Assembly (NCBI RefSeq): GCF_003730195.1
Contig: NZ_QWGG01000001.1
Location: 806,001 to 870,000 of the forward strand
DNA length: 64,000 bases
Source: Halosimplex salinum
Lineage (GTDB): Archaea > Halobacteriota > Halobacteria > Halobacteriales > Haloarculaceae
Reading direction: 5' to 3'
In this document: positions 7,404 to 15,742 of the stretch, in pieces
Layout: each line of letters starts with the position of its first letter
Position numbering within the stretch: the stretch's first letter is position 1
Notes under the pieces: generated by a model
Seen by the model: the letters and a program-made list of their open reading frames with translations, nothing else
Database searches by the model: none
What the model was told of the DNA's origin: nothing
Translations under genes and position numbers: made by a program

Positions 7404-8780
7404 TTACTGCGAGTACTCGATGTCCTCGATGACCTCGAACCCGTCCTCGTTGTAGCGGTAGAACTGGTAGGTCGCGGCGCCGATGTCGCCGTTGTCGTTG
7501 AACTGGATGTCGCTGGAGGCGCCCTGGTAGTTGATCTCCGTCCCCTCCGCTGCCATCTCCAGCCCCTCGACGAGGTTGTCGGGCGTGACCTCCTCGCCGC
7601 CGTCGTTGGCGACGTTCGCCATCTGGTCGCGGACGGCTTCGCCGTCGTTCTCGCCCGCGGCGGCGTTCGCGAGGAGCAGCACGGCGGCGGCGTCGAACGA
7701 CTGCGCCGTGAACGGGCTCCCCGCGGGGTCGCTGTCGTAGGCGTCCTGATAGATCGATTCGAACGCGTCGCGGCCGGGACCCGTCGAACTCGGCGCGGTG
7801 CCCCAGACGTTCCGCATCGAGTTGCCGACGTCGCCAGGGAGACTCCCGCTCTGGAGGCCGTCGGGGACGACGATGTCACAGAAGTCCTGTGAGTAGTCGC
7901 CGTAGAAGTCGCGGAAGATCTGGACGCCGCTCTCCGGGTAGCCGACGATCATCAAAACGTCGGGCTCGTCCTGCAGCGCGGAACTGAGCTGTGAGGTGTA
8001 CGACCCCTGGCCCGGCTCGAAGCTCACCTCGTTCTGGACGGTGCCGCCCGCGTCCTCCCAGGCCGAGGCGTACTCCTCGGCGAGGCCCTGCCCGTAGTCG
8101 TTGTTCAGCGAGAGGGTGGCCGTCGTCTCGCCGTCGAGGCGGTCCCGGCCGACCGTCGTCATCACCTCGGCCTGGAGTCCGTCGCCGGGAGTCGTCCGCC
8201 AGAGGTAGCCGTTGTCCTCCAGATCTGTGATCGCCGGCGAGGTGCTCGCCGGCGAACACTGGACGACGCCGTTCGGGACGGTCGAGTTGTTCGCCGTCTG
8301 GATGGTCACCGTCGAGGACAGCGCACCCGCGATCATCGGATAGTCGGCGTCGACCAGCGCGTTCGCGCCGGAGATGCCCGTGTTCGGGTCCGTCGCGGTG
8401 TCCTCGAAGTCGTATTCGACCGAGAACGTGTCGCTCTCCTCGTCGACGTACTCGGCCGCCACCTCCGCGGCCTGCCGGATCGGCGGCCCGAGCTCCGACA
8501 ACCCCCCGGTAACTCCCATGAGTATCCCCATCCTGATCGTTCGGGACGCATCGCCGCCCCCGTTTCCGTCACCGTCACCGTCTGTCCCGTCACCGTCTGT
8601 CCCGTCACCGTCTGTCCCGTCCCCGTCTGTCCCGTCGCCGTCCGCCCCGTCACCGCCGCCATCGGCCTCGTCTTCTTCGGTCGGGGTGTCGTCCCCCGCC
8701 TGTGCACACCCTGCGAGTCCGGCGACACCCGCGACACCGAGCCCCTTGAGCACCTTCCGTCGACGTATCTTGCGAGTCAT
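7404..8780 (-). CDS. Liv-type ABC transporter substrate-binding lipoprotein
   Basis: The 458-residue periplasmic-binding protein is of the LivJ/LivK (Peripla_BP_6) class. The ATG at 8780 starts a Tat signal (RRRKVLKGLGVAGVAGLAGC) ending in a lipobox, so it is exported folded and lipid-anchored outside the membrane. An upstream in-frame ATG would bury this signal and is rejected. Residues about 25-60 form an Asp/Gly/Thr linker encoded by five 15-base tandem repeats. The ligand domain begins with IRMGILMGVTGGLSELG. It presumably feeds LivHMGF encoded convergently at 2972-7359. The ligand (amino acid, amide or organic acid) cannot be read from sequence. Confidence 0.9.
   Translation of the reverse strand: MTRKIRRRKVLKGLGVAGVAGLAGCAQAGDDTPTEEDEADGGGDGADGDGTDGDGTDGDGTDGDGTDGDGDGNGGGDASRTIRMGILMGVTGGLSELGPPIRQAAEVAAEYVDEESDTFSVEYDFEDTATDPNTGISGANALVDADYPMIAGALSSTVTIQTANNSTVPNGVVQCSPASTSPAITDLEDNGYLWRTTPGDGLQAEVMTTVGRDRLDGETTATLSLNNDYGQGLAEEYASAWEDAGGTVQNEVSFEPGQGSYTSQLSSALQDEPDVLMIVGYPESGVQIFRDFYGDYSQDFCDIVVPDGLQSGSLPGDVGNSMRNVWGTAPSSTGPGRDAFESIYQDAYDSDPAGSPFTAQSFDAAAVLLLANAAAGENDGEAVRDQMANVANDGGEEVTPDNLVEGLEMAAEGTEINYQGASSDIQFNDNGDIGAATYQFYRYNEDGFEVIEDIEYSQ
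8581..8655. repeat. Five tandem 15-base repeats in the lipoprotein linker
   Basis: Units at 8581, 8596, 8611, 8626 and 8641 follow TCTGTCCCGTCACCG with few changes. On the minus strand they encode repeated Asp-Gly-Asp-Gly-Thr. The linker tethers the binding domain to the lipid anchor, and its length may vary between strains. Confidence 0.8.
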
Positions 8781-8807
8781 CTCGATCAACCTCTTCTCCT
8801 GCGACGA

Positions 8808-8816
8808 GTATAAAGC
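8808..8816 (-). promoter_or_regulatory. TATA box of the binding-protein gene
   Basis: CTTTATACT on the minus strand is centred about 31 bases before the ATG at 8780, implying a leaderless or near-leaderless mRNA. Confidence 0.55.
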
Positions 8817-9011
8817 TGTTCCACTTCCTGTCACGTTCTACGACTAATACGAACGGCTTGACCCGACGCGTGAGCTTTCGAACGACCGTCCAGACCGGAT
8901 GCTGGATACCGGGTGTCCAGTCCTACCAGAACGCGCTCATGTAACGAGCGCCTACTGTCCCGTCTCGGCCAGTCCGGGACCGACTGCGCCGAACGCGGCG
9001 GCCGGCGCCGA

Positions 9012-9590
9012 TCAGATGTCTCGGCAGTCCGCACAGAGTAGTTGTCCGTTGAACGGGGAGAGGTCACGGGCGAGCGAGCCGCAGGCCTCACACAGCGACT
9101 GGTCGGTGAAGCGACCTTCGCCCCCCGGTTCCGCGGCCGCTTCGCCGCGGCCGGCCGACACGCCGGCGACCTGCCGTTCGCCGCCGGGCACGTCCGGTCC
9201 GTTCGCGGTCTGTGCGAACGGCGATGCTGTCATCAGGTCGTGCTCGCTCAGGACGCCGAGGGGCTCGGCGCCCTCGGAGATCAGTACCCGCTGGGTCGAG
9301 TTGGCGGACATCTCGTCGGCCGCCTCCGCTATCGTCGTCTCGGGAGAGACCGTCGGCACCGATTCGGTCATCGCGTCCTGGACCCGAGGGGCGTCGCCGT
9401 CCGACCGGACGAACGTCTCCAGCGCGTCGCGCTCGGTCACGACCCCGACTGGGTCGCTCCCCCGCAGCACGACCACGCTGTCGACGGCCTCGTCCAGCAT
9501 CAACTCGGCCGTCTCCCTGAGGTCGTCCGACTCGCTGACCCCGACGAACTCGCGGTCCATCACCTCCTGGACACTCACGTCTCGTTCCAT
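9012..9590 (-). CDS. CBS-domain pair protein with C-terminal zinc ribbon
   Basis: The 192-residue protein has two CBS motifs. The first runs from VQEVMDREFVGVSESD to GVVTERDALE and the second from VQDAMTESVPTVSPET to GVLSEHDLMT, together forming a Bateman module that typically binds adenine nucleotides. After a Gly/Ala-rich linker it ends in a zinc ribbon with two knuckles, CEAC and CADC, separated by about 16 residues. The start is ATG 9590, because a TATA-like CTTTTAGA lies about 30 bases upstream and an alternative ATG 15 bases earlier is closer to it. The likely role is sensing energy state. The partner is unknown. Confidence 0.85.
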   Translation of the reverse strand: MERDVSVQEVMDREFVGVSESDDLRETAELMLDEAVDSVVVLRGSDPVGVVTERDALETFVRSDGDAPRVQDAMTESVPTVSPETTIAEAADEMSANSTQRVLISEGAEPLGVLSEHDLMTASPFAQTANGPDVPGGERQVAGVSAGRGEAAAEPGGEGRFTDQSLCEACGSLARDLSPFNGQLLCADCRDI

Positions 9591-9728
9591 GTGCGGACCT
9601 TTCACACACGGCGTCTAAAAGGTACCTGCACCATGCTTAAGGCCTGTCCGGGCGTACGTTACCGGTTGTTCAGGCCCCCGGTGAGGCGGTTTTCTCCCGT
9701 CCGATATCCCGCCCGGCCGTGCGCGGCA

Positions 9729-10517
9729 TCACCCGACCTGTGAGTCGTTCGTCCGCGACCAGCCGACGTGTACCTCCGCGCCCGTCGCGCGGCACTCCTC
9801 CAGCGCGTGTTTGGCCGCCATCCCGGCGTCCTGTGCGACCGCGCCGCGGCCGACGCCGACCTGGAGTTCCACGTCGACGGCGTCGCTGACGTGGTCGACG
9901 GCGTCCCGGTAGTCCGCGGCGTCCATCTCCGAACAGACCGCGATGACGTTGTCGCCGCCGACGAAGAAGGAGAGCGAGTCGTACGCCTCCCGCATGTAGC
10001 GCATCAGTTCGGCGTACCCCTGTTCGATCTGGATGAACGTGTCGAACTCGTTGAGCTGGTCGGTGTACTTGCCCGTCGCGTCGACGACGTCGAAGTGAGC
10101 GATCTGGAGGTCCTCGTCGGTTCGGAACTCCGCGTCGATCGTTCGCCCACGGAGGATCTCGCGGCGAGTCTTGTCCTGTGCGCTCCCGGCGGCCTGGAGC
10201 TGCTCGGTCGCCGTGCCGAGCGCCTCGGCCGGCGTCGTGCCGGTGGCGACGCTCAGGCTCATCGTCACCGGGTAGCGGTTGCCGACCGACTCCTGGACGA
10301 GCTGGTGGTCGGCCTCGTCTAACCCGTTGGTGACGGCGATCATGTTGTCGAACCGTGAGAAGAAGACGTAGCCGCCCCTGTTGCCGACGAGCTGGCACAG
10401 ATCGGCGTAGAGCCGCGACTGGAGCGTCTGGAGGTCGACTTCCCGGCGTGGCTCCGGGGTGACCGTCCACGGACCGTAGTTGTCGATCTGGACGTGCGTT
10501 ACCTGCGTGTTCGTCAC
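9729..10517 (-). CDS. gch3: GTP cyclohydrolase III (ArfA type)
   Basis: The 262-residue protein matches archaeal GTP cyclohydrolase III (MJ0145 type) over its full length. The enzyme converts GTP to 2-amino-5-formylamino-6-ribosylamino-pyrimidinone phosphate, the first step of archaeal riboflavin and F420 synthesis. Two ferredoxin-like, adenylyl-cyclase-like halves are visible, each with an aspartate-bearing strand: GGYVFFSRFDNMIAVTNG near residue 48 and LSFFVGGDNVIAVCSEMD near residue 185. These hold the GGDN/SRFDN metal-binding motifs. The start is GTG at 10515-10517 (TNTQVTHVQIDNYGPW), and no better start lies upstream. It is monocistronic. Confidence 0.9.
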   Translation of the reverse strand: MTNTQVTHVQIDNYGPWTVTPEPRREVDLQTLQSRLYADLCQLVGNRGGYVFFSRFDNMIAVTNGLDEADHQLVQESVGNRYPVTMSLSVATGTTPAEALGTATEQLQAAGSAQDKTRREILRGRTIDAEFRTDEDLQIAHFDVVDATGKYTDQLNEFDTFIQIEQGYAELMRYMREAYDSLSFFVGGDNVIAVCSEMDAADYRDAVDHVSDAVDVELQVGVGRGAVAQDAGMAAKHALEECRATGAEVHVGWSRTNDSQVG

Positions 10518-10588
10518 AGTACCGGCTCGTTAGAAAGCTGCCTGTATTGCTCTTTCCGTTTCGGATACTCTCGTGCACTCGGTCGGCG

Positions 10589-10990
10589 TCAGTCGGGGCC
10601 GGCCGCGACACCGCCGAGTAACCGACCGTCGTCCGTAGAGAGCGCGACGGTCCCGACCTGTGAGTCGTACCGGACCACCTCCGTCGCGGTCAGCTTCGGC
10701 AGGTGCCGCTGGAACAGGTCCCTGCGGACGGTGTCGACGACATCGTCGGGGATCTCCGCCCGCGGCTCGTCGCGCTCGCGCGCCGCGACCGCCCGCGCCA
10801 GATCCGACACGGGGAGGGGGTCGTCGCGTGAGTCGAGACACTCCAGTGCGTGACACCGCCGCTCGCTCGCCCGCAGGTCCGCGACGACCGACTCCGGGAG
10901 CGCGGCCCGGTCGTCACGCACCGTCTCGCCGCCGTCGGCGAACGCTCGTGCGCGCTCGACGCCCCGTCCGCCGTCGTCGGTCGAGTTCAT
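10589..10990 (-). CDS. DUF7344-type winged-helix regulator
   Basis: The 133-residue protein has a helical winged-helix core at residues about 35-110. Typical phrases of the haloarchaeal DUF7344 family are RRCHALECLDS, LPVSDLARAVAARE and RDLFQRHLPKLTATEVVRYDSQVGTV. Such proteins are presumed DNA-binding regulators with no known ligand. No sensor domain or membrane segment is present. A TATA-like TACTAATG lies about 37 bases upstream. It is divergent from the nucleotidyltransferase gene, which it might regulate, but that is only inference from position. Confidence 0.75.
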   Translation of the reverse strand: MNSTDDGGRGVERARAFADGGETVRDDRAALPESVVADLRASERRCHALECLDSRDDPLPVSDLARAVAARERDEPRAEIPDDVVDTVRRDLFQRHLPKLTATEVVRYDSQVGTVALSTDDGRLLGGVAAGPD

Positions 10991-11127
10991 GGTGATCGAT
11001 CCACTCGGTACGGCCCGGCCGCATTAGTATGTGTCGCGGTATCACACACCGCCGCCGTCCGCGACTGTCACACGTCACCGACTCCCGTGGCGGTACCTCT
11101 TTGGAGCGTCCGCGTCACCACGGAGAC

Positions 11128-12312
11128 ATGCAAGTCGTGTTGCTGACGGCCGGGGAGGGAACCCGGATGCGTCCGCTGACCGAGTCGCTACCGAAGCCGA
11201 TGCTGCCCGTCGCCGACCGGCCGCTGGTCGCCCACGGCGCGGACGCCGCCGTGGACGCCGGCGCGTCCGAACTGATCCTCGTCGTCGGCTACGAGGCCGA
11301 GGCGGTGCGGGAGTACTTCGGCGACGAGTACCGGGGCGTCCCGGTCGAGTACGCGGTCCAGGAGGAACAGCTCGGTACCGCTCACGCGGTCGACTGCGCG
11401 ACCGAGCACCTCGACGGACCGTTCGTTGTCCTCAACGGCGACGACCTCTACGACCGTCCGAGCATCGACGCGCTGCTCTCCGCCGACGGTCCCGCGGTCG
11501 GCACCTACCGCGTCGACGACCCGACGAGTTACGGCGTGTTCGAGGTCGAGGACGGCGTCGTCACCGGCATCGTCGAGAAGCCGTTGGACCCCCCGACGGA
11601 CCTCGTGAACGTCGGCGCGTACCGCTTCCCCGCCGAGGCCCGCGAGTGGCTCGACGTGCCCGTGAGCGAACGGGGCGAACACGAGATCACGGACGTGCTC
11701 TCGAGGACCATCGCGGAGCAGTCCGTCAGCACGGTCGCCGTCGAGCGCTGGCTCGGCTGTGGCCGCCCGTGGGAGCTCCTGGAGGCCAACGAGTGGAAAC
11801 TGGCCGAACTCGACCGCGACGTGCGGGGCGAGGTTCACGAGACGGCGGACCTCCGCGGCGCGGTCGTCGTCGAGGACGGAGCGACGGTCGACGCCGGCGT
11901 CGTCGTCGAGGGGCCGGCGCTGATCCGCTCGGGCGCAGACGTCGGTCCGAACGCGTACGTCAGGGGCGCGACGCTGCTGGCCGAGGACACGCACGTCGGC
12001 AACGGCGTCGAGATCAAGAACAGCGTCGTCATGCGCGGGACGCACGTCCCCCACCTCTCGTACGTCGGCGACAGCGTCCTCGGGCGAGACGTGAACTTCG
12101 GCGCGGGGACGAACGTCGCGAACCTCAGACACGACGGCGCCGACGTGCAGTTCACCGTCAAGGGCGAGCGCGTCTCGACGGGTCGCAGGAAGTTCGGCGT
12201 CGTCGCGGGCGACGGCGCGAAGACCGGCATCAACACGAGTCTCTCTCCCGGTCTCAGGCTCTCGGCCGGTGCGACGACGACGCCCGGCGAGTCCGTGACG
12301 CGGGACCGGTGA
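11128..12312 (+). CDS. GlmU-like sugar-1-phosphate nucleotidyltransferase
   Basis: The 394-residue, two-domain enzyme has an N-terminal nucleotidyltransferase (residues 1-230) with the pyrophosphorylase signature LTAGEGTRMRPLTESLPKPMLP at its start and the metal-site LNGDDLYD near residue 105. The C-terminal part (about 240-385) has hexapeptide left-handed beta-helix repeats such as GATVDAGVVVEGPALIRSGADVGPNAYVRG. Archaeal relatives make UDP-GlcNAc or dTDP/UDP-glucose for surface glycans. The exact sugar is not determined. The ATG at 11128 coincides with the start of the nucleotide-binding motif, so the longer frame is rejected. Confidence 0.88.
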   Translation: MQVVLLTAGEGTRMRPLTESLPKPMLPVADRPLVAHGADAAVDAGASELILVVGYEAEAVREYFGDEYRGVPVEYAVQEEQLGTAHAVDCATEHLDGPFVVLNGDDLYDRPSIDALLSADGPAVGTYRVDDPTSYGVFEVEDGVVTGIVEKPLDPPTDLVNVGAYRFPAEAREWLDVPVSERGEHEITDVLSRTIAEQSVSTVAVERWLGCGRPWELLEANEWKLAELDRDVRGEVHETADLRGAVVVEDGATVDAGVVVEGPALIRSGADVGPNAYVRGATLLAEDTHVGNGVEIKNSVVMRGTHVPHLSYVGDSVLGRDVNFGAGTNVANLRHDGADVQFTVKGERVSTGRRKFGVVAGDGAKTGINTSLSPGLRLSAGATTTPGESVTRDR

Positions 12313-12420
12313 CCGGCCGGGCGCCGGTGCGGGCGGGTCGTCGCGGCGGGGCGGAGCGCACACGTTCGTCCGCCGTCGATGTATGCGGTTAAGTGGGTCC
12401 GTCTACACGGGTGTGACAAG

Positions 12421-12603
12421 ATGGTCGACCCGACCTCAGATCTCAACGAAGACGTCTCCGAGGACGACGCGCCGACGTGCGCCGTCTGCGGCGACGCGCT
12501 CGTGCAGGACCCCGACCACCGGGTTGTCACCCGAGTCCGGGACGGCGAAGTGCAGACGACTCACTTCTGTAGCGACGCTCACCGCGACGAGTGGACGGAC
12601 TGA
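12421..12603 (+). CDS. Small zinc-finger protein (DUF7576 type)
   Basis: The 60-residue protein has an acidic start and a metal-binding pattern CAVCGDAL...HFCSDAHRDEW, resembling TRASH-like or DUF7576 haloarchaeal zinc fingers. The start is ATG 12421. A TATA-like GGTTAAGTGG lies about 28 bases upstream, and the longer in-frame ATG at 12379 overlaps that element. A response regulator gene follows 74 bases later on the same strand with its own promoter. The function is unknown. Confidence 0.75.
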   Translation: MVDPTSDLNEDVSEDDAPTCAVCGDALVQDPDHRVVTRVRDGEVQTTHFCSDAHRDEWTD

Positions 12604-12635
12604 CCGGGCCGCTCCGAACCCGAACGTGTCAGATT

Positions 12636-12647
12636 CTATTATAAAAC
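12636..12647 (+). promoter_or_regulatory. TATA box of the HalX response regulator
   Basis: A strong ATTATAAAAC core lies about 34 bases before ATG 12678, so the mRNA has only a few leader bases. Confidence 0.55.
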
Positions 12648-12677
12648 CCTAAATCGGGTACCCGCCAACACAACCCC

Positions 12678-13226
12678 ATGGTACGAGGGGGGGTAGCGAC
12701 CGTATTGGTCGTCGACGACAACGAGGCCGTCGCGGACGTGTACGCGAGTCAACTGGGGGAGTCGTACGAAGTGCTGACGGCGTACGATGGACACACAGCA
12801 CTCGAACTGGTGACGGAGGACGTCGACGTCGTCTTGCTCGACCGGCGAATGCACGGACTCTCGGGACAGGAAGTCCTCGAGCGCATCCGGAAGCGCGACC
12901 TGACGTGCGGGGTCGTGATGGTGACGGCGGTCGATCCGGGCTTCGACATCGTCGACATGGGGTTCGACGACTACCTGCTGAAGCCAGTCAAGGGGGCGGA
13001 GCTCCAGTCGGTCGTCGCGGAGACGGTCAATCGACTCGACAAGCGGACGGTCGTCCGGGAGTATCACGCGCTCGCGGCGAAAGTCGCGACGCTCCGCGTC
13101 GAGAAGAACCCGGCCGAACTCGCCGAGAGCGACGAGTACGACGAACTGGTCGAGCGACTCGACCGACTGGAGGCACAGATAGAGGCCGAGGAGGCCGAGG
13201 AGGCCGACGCGGCGGTCGACGACTGA
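12678..13226 (+). CDS. HalX-domain response regulator
   Basis: The 182-residue protein has a receiver domain (residues 8-120) with the acidic pair D13-D14, the phospho-acceptor D55 in LLDRRMHG, a Thr in VVMVTAVD, and Lys in LLKPVKG. It is followed by a HalX domain (about 125-160: REYHALAAKVATLRVEKNPAELAESDEY) and an acidic coiled tail. HalX regulators are typical haloarchaeal outputs of histidine kinases. No cognate kinase lies nearby, so it is an orphan. The gene is monocistronic with a TATA box close upstream. Confidence 0.92.
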   Translation: MVRGGVATVLVVDDNEAVADVYASQLGESYEVLTAYDGHTALELVTEDVDVVLLDRRMHGLSGQEVLERIRKRDLTCGVVMVTAVDPGFDIVDMGFDDYLLKPVKGAELQSVVAETVNRLDKRTVVREYHALAAKVATLRVEKNPAELAESDEYDELVERLDRLEAQIEAEEAEEADAAVDD

Positions 13227-13339
13227 CCGTTTCTCGGCGCCGTCGCGTTCGGCTCCGACCCGCCGGTCGCGACGGATCGGGGGTCGAATCCGGGCCGCCG
13301 TTCCGAAGAGGCGAACGCGGCGATCGGATTCATCCAGAC

Positions 13340-13347
13340 TTTAGTAT
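13340..13347 (+). promoter_or_regulatory. TATA box of the sugar-acid dehydratase gene
   Basis: TTTAGTAT is centred about 25 bases before ATG 13368, consistent with a leaderless transcript. Confidence 0.5.
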
Positions 13348-13367
13348 TGCCCACAAGTAGCGCCGGT

Positions 13368-14609
13368 ATGGGACGTAACTACAGGGATCTCCACGATCCC
13401 AACGCGGAGTACACGATGCGAGAACTGTCGGCCGAGACCATGGGCGCCGGCGCCAAGCGCGGAGGCGGCCGAGACGTGGCGATCACCGACGTACAGTGTA
13501 CGATGGTCGACGGCAACTTCCCGTGGACGCTCGTTCGGATCTACACGGACGCGGGCATCGTCGGCACCGGCGAGGCGTACTGGGGCGCGGGCATCCCGGA
13601 GCTGATCGAGCGGATGACGCCGTTCCTCATCGGCGAAAACCCGCTCGACATCGACCGCCTGTACGAACACCTGATCCAGAAGATGTCCGGCGAGGGCTCC
13701 GTCGAGGGCGTCACCGTCAGCGCCATCTCCGGCATCGACGTCGCGCTCCACGACCTCGCCGGCAAGATCATCGAGGTGCCCGCCTACCAGCTGCTCGGCG
13801 GCAAGTACCGCGACCGGATGCGCGTCTACTGTGACTGCCACACCGAGGAGGAGGCAGACCCCGACGCCTGCGCGGACGAGGCCGAGCGCGTCGTCGAGGA
13901 ACTGGGCTACGACGCCCTGAAGTTCGACCTCGACGTCCCCTCCGGCCACGAGAAGGACCGCGCCAATCGCCACCTCCGCCCGGGCGAGATCCGTCACAAG
14001 GCCGAGATCGTCGAGAAAGTCACCGAGCGCGTCAAGGACCGCGCCGACGTGGCCTTCGACTGCCACTGGACGTTCTCCGCCAACTCCGCCGAGCGCCTGG
14101 CCGAAGCCATCGACGACTACGACGTGTGGTGGCTCGAGGACCCCGTCCCGCCGGAGAACCTCGAAGTGCAGGAGAAGGTGACCGACTCCACGACGACGCC
14201 GATCACCGTCGGCGAGAACCGCTACCGGGTCACCGAGCACCGCCGACTCATCGAGAGTCAGGCGGTCGACATCGTCGCCCCGGACATGCCGAAGATCGGC
14301 GGCATGCGCGAGACGCGGAAGATCGCGGACGTGGCGAACCAGTACTACATCCCCGTCGCGATGCACAACGTCTCCTCGCCGGTCGGCACCGTCGCCAGCG
14401 CCCACGTCGGCGCCGCGGTGCCCAACTCGCTGGCCGTCGAGTACCACTCCTACGAACTCGACTGGTGGGAGGACCTCGTGCAGGAGGACGGCCTCATCGA
14501 GGACGGCTACATGGACGTGCCCGAGGAACCCGGTCTCGGCGTGACGCTCGACCTCGACACCGTCGAGGAGCACATGGTCTCCGGCGAGACCCTCTTCGAC
14601 GAGGCATAG
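13368..14609 (+). CDS. Enolase-superfamily sugar-acid dehydratase (gluconate/xylonate type)
   Basis: The 413-residue enzyme is of the mandelate-racemase branch of the enolase superfamily. It removes water from an aldonate to give a 2-keto-3-deoxy acid. Marks are an N-terminal capping domain, the KFDLDVPSG segment holding the general-base Lys region (about residue 185), metal ligands in AFDCHW, WWLEDPVPPEN and TVGENRY, and the catalytic-His-type phrase VAMHNVSSP. It is close to the enzyme at 59479-60717 along its whole length. With KDG kinase and pyruvate kinase also present, a D-gluconate dehydratase role is likely, but xylonate cannot be excluded. A hairpin follows the stop codon. Confidence 0.88.
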   Translation: MGRNYRDLHDPNAEYTMRELSAETMGAGAKRGGGRDVAITDVQCTMVDGNFPWTLVRIYTDAGIVGTGEAYWGAGIPELIERMTPFLIGENPLDIDRLYEHLIQKMSGEGSVEGVTVSAISGIDVALHDLAGKIIEVPAYQLLGGKYRDRMRVYCDCHTEEEADPDACADEAERVVEELGYDALKFDLDVPSGHEKDRANRHLRPGEIRHKAEIVEKVTERVKDRADVAFDCHWTFSANSAERLAEAIDDYDVWWLEDPVPPENLEVQEKVTDSTTTPITVGENRYRVTEHRRLIESQAVDIVAPDMPKIGGMRETRKIADVANQYYIPVAMHNVSSPVGTVASAHVGAAVPNSLAVEYHSYELDWWEDLVQEDGLIEDGYMDVPEEPGLGVTLDLDTVEEHMVSGETLFDEA

Positions 14610-14622
14610 CCGAAGTCGCGCT

Positions 14623-14649
14623 CGACAGACGAGCGAAGGTGGTCTGTCG
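14623..14649. repeat. Stem-loop just downstream of the dehydratase gene
   Basis: Stem CGACAGAC/GTCTGTCG with an 11-base loop GAGCGAAGGTG starts 14 bases after the stop codon. The paralogous gene at 59479-60717 carries the same structure at the same place (60731-60757), with an A-to-G change that still allows G-U pairing in RNA. Confidence 0.7.
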
Positions 14650-14715
14650 GTGTTCGACGAAGCGTACGCGTCGCCGAACTGGGACCGTTCGAGCAATTCG
14701 CCCGCCAGACCGCGT

Positions 14716-14934
14716 TCATCGCCTCGCTCGTCGCCGCCGGTACACGCCGCTCATCGACGCGACGACGGCGAGAGCGACCACACCGACCGCGGCGGAGTAG
14801 ACGGTAACGGCATCGAACGTTTCCACGAGGAGCCAGGCGGTACCGAACACGTACATCCCTGCGAGCAACCACGAGACGAGCGTGAGCCGTCGCTCGATCG
14901 CGTCGAGCCGACTCCGGAGGGTCGAGTCGTCCAT
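14716..14934 (-). CDS. Small two-segment membrane protein
   Basis: The 72-residue protein has an N-terminal amphipathic stretch with charged heptads (LRSRLDAIERRLTLVSW), two hydrophobic segments at about residues 20-38 and 45-63, and a basic tail YRRRRARR that should face the cytoplasm. It has no recognised domain; the shape is that of haloarchaeal small membrane proteins of unknown function. It is convergent with the dehydratase gene. Confidence 0.65.
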   Translation of the reverse strand: MDDSTLRSRLDAIERRLTLVSWLLAGMYVFGTAWLLVETFDAVTVYSAAVGVVALAVVASMSGVYRRRRARR

Positions 14935-15050
14935 ACGGGACCGAGACGCCGGCTGTCGTAAATATCTTCAGGTGGTCTGGCAAGGATCGGCGGCGTCCCC
15001 GGGAGAACCGCCGTTTCGGCCGGTGTCCCGGTCACCTCGTCGGCTCTGGG

Positions 15051-15689
15051 CTACCGCTCGACGAAGAACCGGACGAGGGCATCGTGGCCCGGCGCTACGT
15101 CGTCGGGGACGTGTTCGAACCAGTCGAGATTCGAGGCCGCGTCGACGCCGCTGGGTCCGGGTGCGCCGCCGCTACCGCCCGCACCGCCCGGCGGGCCACC
15201 GGGCGGCGCGCCGGCGCCGCTGTCGTCGGGACCGACGCCGGGTGGCGGACCACCGCCGACCGCGCCGCCGGGCCCCATCGCACCGCTGTCTTCCATCCCC
15301 GGAACGAGCGAGGCACCGAACGCGACGGTGTAGCCGACGACGCCCTCACCGCCGCTCTCGGGGCGGGTCTCGGTGCGGATCACCAGTTCCGGCGTCCCGA
15401 TCTGGACGGGGAAGCCGAGCGCGTCCTCGCTCCAGCGGTCGGCGGCGATGGCCCAGTCCTCGTCGACGCCGACCGGGCCGTTGGGGAGCGTCCAGCCGTC
15501 GACCCACTCCGAGTCCACGAGCAGGAGCTCGCCGTCCTCGTTCTCGACGCCGACGACGACGAGGCCGCTCTGGTCCTCCGCGCCCTCCATCGCCGTCTCG
15601 AACTCCTCGTCGCCGACGACGCGTTCCTGTTCGCGGAAGTCGACGCCGGGGTCGTCGCGTAGCGTCTCCGGGTCCGTGATCCGGTCCAT
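15051..15689 (-). CDS. Nudix-fold protein with degenerate Nudix box
   Basis: The 212-residue protein resembles Nudix hydrolases in residues about 35-120 (VVVGVENEDGELLLVDSEWVDGWTLPNGPV). The catalytic box is degraded. After G-x5-E and the Arg, the expected REUxEE is read as RWSEDA, so the metal-binding glutamates are missing. Residues about 135-180 are a Gly/Pro-rich insertion (GGGPPPGVGP, GGPPGGAGGSGG), then the fold closes with a WFEHVPDDVAPGHDALVRFF tail. It may bind nucleotides without hydrolysing them. The start is ATG 15689; the longer open frame upstream overlaps the neighbouring gene and is rejected. Confidence 0.75.
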   Translation of the reverse strand: MDRITDPETLRDDPGVDFREQERVVGDEEFETAMEGAEDQSGLVVVGVENEDGELLLVDSEWVDGWTLPNGPVGVDEDWAIAADRWSEDALGFPVQIGTPELVIRTETRPESGGEGVVGYTVAFGASLVPGMEDSGAMGPGGAVGGGPPPGVGPDDSGAGAPPGGPPGGAGGSGGAPGPSGVDAASNLDWFEHVPDDVAPGHDALVRFFVER

Positions 15690-15742
15690 GTCGGAACAGT
15701 GGCCGGTGCGGATATAAAGACTGGCGGCAGCGGTCCTCTCGA

